From the NCBI GenBank assembly GCA_020746995.1, contig JAGPXD010000001.1:4402001-4466000 (forward strand): DNA of 64,000 nucleotides, given 5' to 3'. Below the pieces are notes generated by a model that was given only the letters and a program-made list of their open reading frames with translations, searched no databases and was not told the DNA's origin. Each line of letters starts with the position of its first letter. Positions within the stretch are counted from its first letter, which is position 1. The position numbers and the translations under genes were made by a program. This DNA is from Plectosphaerella cucumerina (taxonomy: Eukaryota > Ascomycota > Sordariomycetes > Glomerellales > Plectosphaerellaceae). Shown here in pieces: positions 31,580-42,251 of this stretch.

Positions 31580-33108
31580 TCACTGCTTCTTATCCTTGAC
31601 CGTTTTCTTCACACCCTCCACGAAAGCCTCAACGGCCTGACCGCCTCCCAGCGGCATGCCGCCACCCCTGATGTAACCTCCATCAGCAACCTGGATCTGG
31701 AGGGCGTCGGCAATCGAAGGCAGTCCGCCATCCCGTATCGCCATGGTGAGGCTGCCGAGGCCCTGGTGGAATTGAGGGCTCCTCAGAACTCTCTCCAGCA
31801 GGCTCTTCTTCTCGGCCAGACTCAGGGATGCCTTGGCGGCAGCCGCCGCCTCGGCCGTGGGCTCGACGTCGCTCAGGTCCCCGGGCTCTGTGGCCAGGAC
31901 CAGAATGGCGGGTGGCAGGAAGCTCAGGAGGCTGTCGACGTAGTCCTCGGTAGCGCTGCGCAGCATGGGTATCGTGGTCTCGTTGGGGAGCAGGTGGTTG
32001 AGATAGGGGAAGGCCTTGTCGGCGCCCTGTTGCTGCTGCTGCGGCGCGCCGGCGAAGTTGGAGCCGGACTGGATGGACTGCAGGAAGTTGCGGACGGCTG
32101 CGTCGGCATCGGTTGCCCTGGGAGCCGTTAGCCGTGTGCACACTCCGAAGCGGGGTGCCATGATGTCTAGATACCGTGCAGAAGAAGAGCCCTGAACCAT
32201 GCATGTTTTGGTTGATCTAATAAAATACACGCCTCGCTATTCGCCGGCATATGCATCCTTCCCCGGGCTTTCGACTCTCTGGATCCGGCCGTAGACACCA
32301 TGGCACCATTTCCCGCGCATGCGCCGGGTTGTCATGTTGGTATTTGGGAACCTACGCTCGAGCACCGTCGCCGCCACCCTCTCTGGCGTTCTCGCCCTCT
32401 TCTCGGACGTCGCCTCCGGTGGCGCCAGGACCAGCGCCGCCGCCACCGCCGGTATGGGGCTGGCTGCGGCTACCGTGACCCTCGACATCCTCCATGGTCT
32501 CGTCGTCGTCATCATCGTCCCGTCGGTTGTCCACGTTCTGCACCGCACTGAGCTCCTGTTGGACGTCCAGCTCCTCGCCCTGCAGCAGCTCATGGACGAT
32601 ATCTCCGATCTTCTTGTCCCTGGGGCTGAACCAGGACGGGTCGCCGTTGCGGGCCTGGGGCTTGGACTGGAGCCAGAAGAAGTGGCGGGCGGAGGACGAG
32701 GCGAACTTGAGGACAAAGATGCGACCATTGGTCTTCGCCGTGGCATGGCTCGAGGTGTTGTAGGGGATGAACTGGCCGTCGGTGGGAACCATGACCAGGT
32801 CAAGCTCGGGCTCGTCGAGGGGGGCATCGCGGCGGCGCCAGCAGAAGTGAATCAGGTCTGTTGGCGGCTCGTCTTAGCACTTGCGCAATCAAGCGGAAGG
32901 GGATGGCGCGGGTAGCACAAACCATCGTCGGAGTACAGGTAGATGTAGCCGGGTGTCTCCAGGGGCTGGACCTTGCGAGGGTTCTCTTGCTCCTAATCGC
33001 AATGGGTCAGTCATCAGCAGCTATTGCCTAAAGCTTGTTCTCGCCAATGCCACCTACAGAAGACTCGCACATGCCCGCCTTGAACGTTATCAGCGGTGCG
33101 ATCGACAT
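31580..33108 (-). CDS. rpn13: 26S proteasome ubiquitin receptor Rpn13 (ADRM1)
   Basis: Subunit of the 19S regulatory particle that binds ubiquitin chains and the deubiquitinase Uch37. Four minus-strand exons: 33108-33058, 32992-32923, 32857-32356 and 32117-31580, giving 386 aa in frame. The N-terminal Pru domain starts MSIAPLITFKAGMCESS and contains PGYIYLYSDDDLIHFCWRRR, then SARHFFWLQSKPQ. An acidic, Gly-rich linker follows, then the C-terminal DEUBAD domain (FLPPAILVLATEPGDLS, LLERVLRSPQFHQGLGSL), ending in a Lys-rich tail. The last intron (32355-32118, 238 nt) is long; an extra small exon inside it cannot be excluded. It is divergent from the eEF1B-beta gene. Confidence 0.95.
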
Positions 33109-33931
33109 GTTGGGCGGTATTGTAGCTCCGGTGTGATGGGATGTGTGAGGGAAGTCTGGTATGGTGGAGGAATGAGGTGATGCCGTGGATGTAGAAAGGT
33201 TACTTGTCTTGAGCTTCGTTGTTTGGCGGTGGAGCTTCCACTGGAAGCCGATTCCAGCCCGTTACGTAGAGCAGTCGTGCCTGCGCCGCGTTTGGCTTGG
33301 AAAGTGGTCAGTGCGCGCCCGCCGCTCATCCAAGAGTGGGGCATCACCTCGCCCTGCTGGGCTGGAAATACCGGCAGCTGGGACCAGCCGGTAGCTTTTA
33401 GGTGCCCCGCTTTCGACTTGAAAGTAACGGAGACCAGTGGTGTAGTTGGTATACTTGGTAGCTAAAAGTACGGCCGTTCTGACGCAGGCGGTTAGGAACT
33501 GAGGGGCAAGGTGTTCCATTCGAAGCCCCTCCGGTGCATTCTTCTTTTTGACTTTTTTAAATCTTTTCGTTGGGTATCTGAACACGATAGTCCAGGGGGC
33601 GAACGATACATGAACGATGGAGGGGCTACATCGGCGGGATCAGGCTGGCCAGGGGTCGAGCGTCTCCCAGGGCCCCTCCAGGCCTGGTGGTGCCCAGGCG
33701 GCAACAGAGGTGGCGGGGCAGAGGTACTTCAGCGGTGAGCGGGGTCACAGTGCCGCCGCCCAAGCAACCACATTTCGGATTGGGACACAGTTTTTTTCGC
33801 CTTCTGGTCCCCCTCCCCCCACCTCACCTCATCTCCTCCCGTCCAAACGATCGCGACTTTTTTTGTCACCTTCCAACACACCAGACTTCATCCCACCTCC
33901 CAAACCGTTTAATACCCCCCCAACCGCAAAA
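33109..33931. promoter_or_regulatory. Shared upstream region of rpn13 and eEF1B-beta
   Basis: 823 bp between divergent start codons. A 7-bp inverted repeat GAGGGGC/GCCCCTC (33501-33507 with 33525-33531), an A-box-like TGGTGTAGTTGG (33438-33449) and T runs at 33545-33557 are present. The last ~150 bp are CT-rich, as expected for a highly expressed translation-factor gene. Confidence 0.55.
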
Positions 33932-34946
33932 ATGGGCTTCCTCGACCTCCTGACCGACGCCGGCCTCAACTGTACGACCTCCCGTCTTCGCTCTGTCCAC
34001 CCGCTTGCTCGGACGATGGAGGGGTAAAACTCAATGACTAACTGATTCGCAGCCCTCAACTACTGGCTCACCACCAGGTCTTACGTTGTCGGGTTCGTTC
34101 TTTTCCACCTCTCGCGACTGCCTCGACCCTCTGGCTGACCTTCGAATGACAGCTTCACCCCCTCGCAGGCCGATGTCGCCGTCTTCAAGGCCCTGAGCGC
34201 GTCCCCCGACGCCGCCAAGTACCCCCACGCTGCTCGCTGGCAAGTCGACCGTCTTCCACGCATGCGATGCCGACCATGAATTCTGACCGAGAGGACAGGT
34301 ACAAGCACATCGCCACCTACGACAACGAGTTCGCCACCCTCCCCGGCGATGCCGCCCAGCCGTACTCCGTCTACGGCCCCGAGTCCGCGGAGCTGACCCT
34401 CAACCCCGCTGCCGCCCCTGCTGCCGCCGCTGAGGAGGAGGACGACGACGTCGACCTGTTCGGCAGCGACGAGGAGGAGGACGCCGAGGCTGCCCGCATC
34501 CGTGAGGAGCGCCTCGCCGAGTACAAGAAGAAGAAGGAGGCCAAGCCCAAGCTGGCCGCCAAGTCCGTCGTTACCCTCGACGTCAAGCCCTGGGGTATGT
34601 GCTCCCGCCAAACTGGCCAACTGGTTGGATCTGAATGCTGACATGATCCTCATAGATGACGAGACCGACATGGCCGCCCTCGAGGCTGCCGTCCGTGGCA
34701 TTGAGAAGGATGGCCTGGTCTGGGGTGCCTCCAAGCTCGTCCCCGTCGGCTTCGGTATCAAGAAGCTGCAGATCAACCTTGTCGTCGAGGACGAGAAGGT
34801 CTCCGTTACCGACCTGCAGGAGGAGATTGAGGGCTTCGAGGACTACGTCCAGTCGTCCGATGTCGTAAGTCCAGCCGCCGCCTCGCTTGAGTTTCCGGGT
34901 GTTCCTCGCTCACACATCACCACAGGCCGCCATGCAGAAGCTCTAA
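33932..34946 (+). CDS. efb1: Translation elongation factor eEF1B-beta (guanine exchange subunit)
   Basis: Exchanges GDP for GTP on eEF1A in the cytosol. Six exons, 33932-33971, 34053-34092, 34153-34239, 34299-34594, 34656-34864 and 34926-34946, encode 230 aa. The GST-C-like N-terminus (MGFLDLLTDAGLN..LNYWLTTRSYVVG..FTPSQADVAVFKAL) is followed by an Ala-rich linker, an acidic run DDDVDLFGSDEEED, a basic helix, and the catalytic C-terminal domain (LVPVGFGIKKLQINLVVEDE) ending in AAMQKL. The third intron has a GC donor (GCAAGT at 34240) and a normal AG acceptor; this splice is needed to make ARWYKHIATYD. The gene is very intron-dense and is followed on the same strand by psf1. Confidence 0.95.
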
Positions 34947-35524
34947 GATGTTTGTCCCGTCGATGTGCTGGAGGAATGACTGTTATGAGGTATGATGGCT
35001 GGAGGAAAATGAAATCCCGCGACCAACGGAGCGGTGCAGGCTAGTCAAAGCCTTACATAGACTTCCGGGCCTGGGGTCACAAATGCAAGATTCACTGAAC
35101 CCCGCCTGTGCCTGGCTCGTTTCGGGTGACTAAAACGTTGTTGCATAGATGATGTGTGTGGAAACTTGGTCTGAAATGGCAACCAGATTGTAATCCAGAT
35201 GCAAGGCCGAGCAATTCTCGGCCTTACATGATAGCTTGGAGCCCGAGATGTGTGGTTTGCCTGTGAGGCGGTGCATGGGCCAATGAGCTGGCTGTGGACT
35301 CGGACTCGGATGATGGCGGGGTTCTCTGCCAGTGAGGGGTGATCCAGCCGCGGCCAGTGCTCTAACGTTGATTCCCAGTGGACCACTCCGACGCGACATT
35401 TCCTCCAGAGCGCGACTTGACCAAACCGCGAACCCACGACCTTCGTCCCTCCACCGTTGCCCTCGATCTTACCTGCAAGGGCGCAGACGCTGTCCTCTGG
35501 GCCCGAAGATCACAGTCCATCCCA
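34947..35524. other. Intergenic region between tandem genes
   Basis: 578 bp between eEF1B-beta and psf1, both on plus. It holds a 3' flank and the psf1 promoter. The psf1 frame stays open upstream to 35378 without recognised content. Confidence 0.6.
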
Positions 35525-36292
35525 ATGTATGGCGATCTGGGCAACAAGCTGGTACGCACTATGTCCACCTGCGCACACTTGCTTCCTCGACTGACGCGTC
35601 CGCCGGTCTAGGTGCAACATGCCAAACGAACCCTGAACCTCGCGCACTTGCCACCCTACCAGGCCGAGATTGTCCGAACCGTGGCGCGGGAGGTGCGCGA
35701 TCTCGACAAGGATGTCAGCGAGTTGCTGGAGCCGTTCCAGGGGTCCTTCGATCCAGCGGCCGACCAAGCGACGGCGTGCACGCTGCTGGTGAACCATCTG
35801 GCGATGCGGCGCAACAAGCGCTGTCTGCTCGCATACCACCGCACGCGGACGGACAAGCTGGAGGAGCTCGTTTGGAACGGCGCCGACGTCGTCGACCTCT
35901 CGGGCCAGCAGGTCCGGGACGGCGGCTCAGGCGGCGGACCGAATCTGGGCAGCGGCGACGGGGCGACGAGCAGTCTCAGCCCGCAGGAGGAGGAGTATGT
36001 GAGGCAGTACGGCGACCTGCTGGCTGCGTACAAGGGGCACTGGACGGACATTGACCTGACGGGCAGCCTGGAGCCGCCGCGGGACCTGTTCATCGACGTC
36101 CGGGTGTTGAAGGATGCAGGAGAGATCCAGACGGAATACGGGTATGTTGGAGATATCTCGAAAATCTTGAAAGAGAGAGTATCGCTGACGTCGCGCAGAT
36201 CTATCAACTTGACGAAGAACAGCCAGTTCTATGTCCGACAGGGCGATGTCGAGCGACTGATTGCCCAGGGGTATCTGCAGAAGCTTACTTGA
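35525..36292 (+). CDS. psf1: GINS complex subunit Psf1
   Basis: Subunit of the GINS tetramer, part of the CMG replicative helicase. Three exons, 35525-35551, 35612-36141 and 36199-36292, give 216 aa. The tiny first exon encodes MYGDLGNKL and joins to VQHAKRTLNLAHLPPYQ. The GINS helical core follows (RNKRCLLAYHRTRTDKLEELVW) and the C-terminal B-domain (PPRDLFIDVRVLKDAGEIQTEYG, SINLTKNSQFYVRQGDVERLI) is intact. Splice sites are GTACGC..TAG and GTATGT..CAG. The start is set by the family N-terminus; the frame runs further upstream but that part looks non-coding. Length fits the family (about 200 aa). Confidence 0.93.
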
Positions 36293-38351
36293 AAGTCTGC
36301 AGGCTCTTCAATTGGTTCTCAGCATGGACAAGGTCGCCGCTTGCTGCGGGAGCTGCACACATGGAGTCGCTTGCGGTGGTGAAGAGAACGACCTCACTTT
36401 CCCGCAGCGGCCCCAAACGCACCTGCATTGGACGAGAATGTAGCCTTGACATGGCCATACCTCGAGCCAGCTGCCCACGATCTCGCCCATCTTGACGGGA
36501 TTGGATGCCACCAGAGGCCGGCGTAACATTAATGGACATGGCGCTGACTGCGCGGGCTGTCTCGTCCCCGAACTCGGAGCTGACTCCGTGGGCGTGAGAC
36601 ATAGGCACTGCGCAAGTCGGATGGGATAGCCGAAATGCTCAGCTGCAGGCGAGTTCACGCCGGCGGCATATGCCGCTGCCGCTCCGTGCCAATCAACAAC
36701 GCACGCCGAGGCCGCAATGGACGGCATTGATCTGACGTCCATAACATGACTGCGAATAGGAAGGAGTCCGGAAGGGAGGGGGAGTTGTTGTTGGTTACCA
36801 ACGAAACCCCATTCTATCACATCACATGGGACACTCAATTGACAGCACATCGTGCCTCAACTCTCCAATCCGGCGCCCGTTCTCGCAACCTAACACTAGC
36901 ACTGACACCCCCAGGTACTCTGGCCGGCTTGACGCCCGGCTAAGACCCTGAAGCTGGGCATCCATCGCCCAGACTCCAACTCCCCGCAGCGGGCAAAACA
37001 CTGCTCAGGATAGGCCCTGCTCGCAATCATCGGGCCTTGATGGCCGGAATGATTACGGCCTAGTTGCGTGCCGAGACGACAAACTCGTCACTTGCAGTGG
37101 TCGACCGGGCATTCCATGGCGAGGAGAGCGCCCGTTTACAGTGGCCCGCCCCTTTTACCCGGGCGGACAAGCTGCTGCGGGACTCGGACGCTGCTGCATG
37201 TTGTCACTATCGCGTCGTTCGGTACAATTTGAAGGTGCCACGGCGGGAATGGTGCCATTGTGGTTTTGTATTGCCATTTTCGTGTCGAATGGCGACATGC
37301 GAGACACCTCGACGTGCTTGTTCTGCTTGTCAACATGCGTGGCCTTGTCAGGTAAGACAAGTCGCGTGCTCCGATGGTCCCCAGATACCGGACACTGGAA
37401 GTTGAAGTGCGACAGGCGAGGCGAGACCCCGGTCACATCACCCTTCTTTCTTGGCAGGCGGATGATATTTTTTTTCTTCCACCCCAGCCAGCAGGTCTTC
37501 AGCGCCTGAGAGACGCCGAGATCAAAGAGGCGAGGGGAGCGAGCAGGTGGGGTGTGCCCCCAGTCCAAACCAGTCCCGGCGCTCGCTGCACCTTCCAATG
37601 GCGTCAGTGCTGCAGCTACTGGAGTCTGGGCCAGCCTCCGCTGGTCCCAATTGATCAGTCAGGTCGCAGCTTGGCCCCCCTGCAGTGGGTGCAGTGGCGT
37701 TCTGCGGGACCCGGCCGGACGTGCCACATGCAGATTTTAGGGCAGTTGGGGGGGGGGGGGGTGTCTGGGTGGTTGTGCAGGTCGTGCCTGCTTCTGACGG
37801 GTGGGAGTTTCCTCCCGAGTACCGGTCGTCGATCGTGGGAAAAAAGCTGGTTCGCGACGAGCGGGCGCAGGACTTGGTATCAAGGTTTCTGTCCGCCTCG
37901 CGCCCGCTTTTCCATCATGCCGATTGAGACTAGAGAAACCCTTGATTCTCGTAGCCGCTCTCTCTGCATCTCGTTCCCCTCTCCCACTTCCTGCCGGTCT
38001 CCAGCAACAACAAGTCCAGCCAGCCAGCTTGCCAGCCCACTTGGTCTGCGGCACCGAAAGTGCCGGACGCTGCTGATATCCATCCCGTCTGGTCCCAGCT
38101 CCTAGTTCGTCCTCCTCCTCCTCAACCTCCTCCCACCCTTGTGCTTTGTTCTTTCATGTGAATACTTTTTTTGCGTCATCCAGTTCTGCCCTGCCCATTC
38201 GACGGACAGAGCTCTCCGATCTCGCAGCTTGTACCATGTCTCCTTAGCTTCGACCGAGAACCCTTCGACACGATCCCGCACCCGCCTCGGGGCTTGCGCC
38301 GCCCACGCCTCCCCCTCCACGTTGAGGCAATCCCACCCATTGCATGTCGCA
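36293..38351. other. Intergenic region between tandem genes
   Basis: About 2.1 kb between psf1 and the SulP transporter gene, both on plus. It includes a 14-G homopolymer (37748-37761). The final several hundred bases are CT-rich and probably leader. No gene is recognised. Confidence 0.6.
37748..37761 (+). repeat. 14-base poly-G run
   Basis: Uninterrupted run of 14 G bases (TT, 14 G, TGTCTGGG), about 590 bp upstream of the SulP transporter start. Long G homopolymers are prone to length change and to sequencing error. Confidence 0.9.
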
Positions 38352-41300
38352 ATGTCCTCCCCGAACTTCGCCTTCAACCCGTGGCGGAGGAGGGCTTCGT
38401 CCCTGACCTCCCACCCCTCCTCGCCCGCACAGGACGCGGAGGATGCTCAACCCACCCCGATCAACGGCTCCGTTCGCCATTCTCTCCCACCCTTGGGTGA
38501 TACCGCCTCCTCCTCCTCACGCCTGCTCTCCTCTTCTATCGGCCAGAGGGAGCCCATACGCTCTTTCATTCATGGGCCCAATCGGGACCACTTAGGTATG
38601 TTGTCACCCTCCGCCGCTCGTCTGTTGAACCACTGCTAAACATGGCCTTGAAGCTCCCGTGGATAGCGCCGAGTACGCGCGCAGTGTTCGCCAGGACACA
38701 GCCGAGTTGGCTACCTACCTCCTCTCCGACAAGTCCAACCCCTCGAGTCCTGCCTTCCTCTCGCGACGCCGCTCTCAGGCTTCCGTACCACCGCCCGGTA
38801 CCTTACTCCCAGACCACGAGGACGACGACGATGCTGAGCCCAGTGCGGCTCATGCCTCCGAAACCATCCCTGAAGTATCCGAACCACCCTCACCCGGCGA
38901 GGAACACGACGACATGCTGGACGAGGGCCCCTCCATTCTCACCAGCTTGCTGCGCAAATCGCCGCCGCAGTCGAGGCAGGGATCCTCTCCCGAGCGCCCT
39001 GCGTTGCTCGAGCCTAAGAGATCGCGGTCGCGGTCGCGGGGGGAGGACAGTGGGGATGACGAGGAGGTGGTGGCAGTAGAGGCTTCCGAGAACACCCCCC
39101 TCCTCGCCACGAACTCCCGAAGCAGCCAGCGTACTGCGCGAAACTCTACTCTTGGAGACGTTGAGGGCCAGAAGCCTCAACCGCGGAAGGACTGGTTCAA
39201 GGGCGCCAAGAAGCTGGGCCACCATGTTGAGCACAAGCTGGCACATGCTGCGAAGGCAGCCACAAGCCCGGATGTCTGGAACAGGAGATCTCTGTGGGCA
39301 AATGTGGTGGTGGCCCCGGTTTCGTGCCTGCCTGCAGTTGTCGTCGGTCTGCTGCTGAACGTTCTCGACGCTCTGTCTTACGGTAAGTCTGAAACCTGCG
39401 CTTTTCTGACCCGAGTGTGACTCTAACACCCCCTAGGCATGATCCTCTTCCCGCTGGGAAAGCCAATCTTTGCCGGCCTTGGCTCAGCCGGCATCTCCAT
39501 CTTCTACGTCAGCACTATCATTTCGCAGCTCACCTTCTCCACTGGGAGTAAGTTTAGGGGCGCTGTGGGCTCGGAACTGGTATGTTTTCCCCTTCAATGC
39601 CGATGTTTGCAGTTCTGACAGTATACACAGATCGAGGTCGTGCCTTTCTTCCATAACATGGCCCAGACCATCACAGACCTCGTTGGCGAGGAGAACCCTG
39701 ACGCGGTGATCGCCACCACCATCACTTCCTTCGCCCTGAGCTCTATGATGACTGGCCTTGTCTTCTTCCTCATGGGATACTTCAACTTTGGCTACATGGT
39801 TGGCTTCATCCCCCGTCACATCCTCATCGGTTGTATTGGCGGCGTCGGCTGGTTCCTCGTCGCTACTGGTTTCGAGGTCTCAGCTCGCATGAGCGGCAGT
39901 CTCGAATACGACCTCGAGACCCTGCGCAAGCTGTTCCAGTCCGACACCGTCCTGCTCTGGGTGATACCCCTGATCCTGGCCATCGTCCTATTCTGGGGCC
40001 AGGCCAAGGTGGCGTCCAAATACTTCCTGCCCTTGTACATCATCTGCATTCCCATCTTCTTCTATTTCTTTGTCACAGTCATAGATTCGCTTCATGTGGA
40101 TCCCCTCCGCGATAACGGTTGGATCTTCGAGGGTCCGCCTGCCGACGAGCCATGGTGGTATTTCTGGACCTTGTATAGTGAGCAAACCCGGAGCCGCATT
40201 GAGATTCTCAGCACTGACAAATACCCTAGAATTCCACCTTGTGCGGTGGGACGCCATTTTGGATACGATTCCGGCAATGCTCGCTCTCACCTTCTTCGGC
40301 ATCCTTCACGTACCTATCAATGTGCCAGCGCTGGCCCTGCAGACGGGCGAGGATCATGCGGACCTCGATCGCGAGCTGAAGCTGCACGGCTTCTCCAACT
40401 TTGTCTCTGGCCTGACGGGGAGCATTCAGAACTACCTGGTCTACGCCAACACGGTCTTCTTCATGCGCTCCGGCGGCGACAGTCGGCTCGCCGGCTTCAT
40501 GCTGGCGGCACTGACTGGCTGCGTCATGATGATTGGCCCTATGATCATTGGATACATCCCAGTCATGATGGTTGGATGCCTCATCTTTGATCTTGGCTTC
40601 GAGCTTCTCCTGGAAGCCGTCTGGCTGCCGCGGAAGAAGCTCAAGGTGGCGGAATACGTAACCGTAAGTACTCATCGGCGGTCTATCCTAGCCAAGCCTC
40701 TACTAACGCACCCGATAGGTCATCATCATCGTGCTCATTATGGGTATTTACGACTTTGTCGTGGGCATCGGCGTGGGCATCATCCTGGCCTTCGTCTCGC
40801 TCATCATCCAGACATCGAGAATCCCTGCGGTCCGGGCTACCTACAATGGCGACATTGTGGGATCCACGGTGCGGCGAAACCCCTCGCAGCATAGCTATCT
40901 GCAGCAGGTGCGCCAGCAGATCTACGTGGTCAAGCTCACAGGCTTCCTCTTCTTCGGCACGATAGTCAGTGTTGAGGAGAAGATTCGGGCGCTCATCGAA
41001 GACACAGCCTTTTCGGAGAGGCCGATCAAGTTCCTGATTCTGGACCTGTATCATGTTAGCGGCATCGACTACTCGGCAGGAGAGGCGTTCAACACGGTCA
41101 GCCGCTTGCTCGACAACAAGGGTGTTGTGCTCGTCATCAGCGGCGTCGATGCGGAGAGCGCTCTGGGACGCACATTGAGGGCTGTGGGCCTGGGCAACGA
41201 CGTGGTCGACGTGGCGCTCCTGCCCGACCTCAACTCTGCTCTAGAGAGCTGCGAGAACGAGCTGCTGAAGACGCTCTACGCAAGCGAAGAGGTGTACGGC

Positions 41301-41918
41301 AACCACGCGCGGTCGGCGCCGACGGCGAACCTGGACGTGCCAGCCAAGCCGCTTCTAGGGTCGCCCCTAGACGGCGTGGTCAACTCCCCGCGGCGGGATC
41401 ACTTGCACAAGGCGGCGCAAAACGCGCTCACCAACACGGAGTCACAGAAGACCAAGCGCTGGCGCAGCTTTAAGGAGCCGCTACGACTACTCCTCCAGAT
41501 CTTCCAAGGCGTCAGCACCAAGAACGAGGACTTTTGGTTCCGCGCGGTCGGCTACTTCCGGAGGCGCGAGTTCCCCGCCGGCTCGACAGTGTACAGGCGC
41601 GGCGAGCCGGCTGACGGCTTCTACCTCGTGGAGAAGGGTATCCTGCGGGCCGAGTACGACCTGCCGCAGGGTTGGCTGACGGAGAGCATCGTAGCGGGCA
41701 CGACGTGCGGCGAGCTGCCCTTCTTCTCCGAGACGGATCGCACGGCCAACGTGCTGGTGGAACAGGACTGCATCGTGTGGCTGATGGACAAGGAGGGCTG
41801 GGAGAGGGTACAGCGCGAAGAGCCTGAGGTTGCGCAAGAGCTGCTGAGGATCTCGCTCAAGCTTACGAGCGAGCGGTTGAGCTCCATCACGTCGTACGTG
41901 CTGACCATGGCGGGTTAA
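38352..41918 (+). CDS. SulP-family transporter with STAS and cyclic-nucleotide-binding-like domains (Vsb1/YGR125W type)
   Basis: Six exons, 38352-38595, 38654-39382, 39437-39579, 39631-40177, 40230-40663 and 40719-41918, give 1098 aa. A long cytosolic Ser/Pro/acidic N-terminus (about 300 residues) precedes a SulP membrane core of about a dozen helices (for example VVVGLLLNVLDALSYGMILFP, LVFFLMGYFNFGYMVGFIPRH). A STAS domain lies near residues 760-880 (FLILDLYHVSGIDYSAGEAF) and a cNMP-binding-like domain near 970-1065 with a cassette GELPFFSETDRTANV. This architecture matches the yeast vacuolar protein Vsb1, linked to basic amino acid storage, rather than plasma-membrane sulfate permeases. Exon 3 could also end at an internal GTAAGT (39547), but the in-frame extension KFRGAVGSEL is conserved family sequence, so I keep it. 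Confidence 0.92.
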
Positions 41919-42251
41919 GTTGCTGTCTATGTCAAGCAAACTCGAAGCAAGCCTTTTGTTCTGGATATTCCCGCCATGCGGCAGTGTAATGTAATGCAGA
42001 TACCCAGGTATACAGCACTTGGTATGGTTGAGAGCAAGAGAAAGGGAGGTCGGGCGATATGTATTTGATTGTTGGTGGTCCTGCTGAGTAATGTCACCGA
42101 GTGCCGGTTCGCCACCTGACTCGAAAGGCGTAACTTACAAGCCTCAACTTCCTCACGTCTCAGATTCTTCACTGCCCAGTTTCTCATGGCTTCAAACAGT
42201 CGTCCAATACAGAGAGCAAATCGACAGTGTACACCTCCTCACATCACCACA
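41919..42251. other. Short intergenic region
   Basis: 333 bp between the SulP gene and the STK19-family gene, both on plus. Nothing recognised. Confidence 0.7.
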
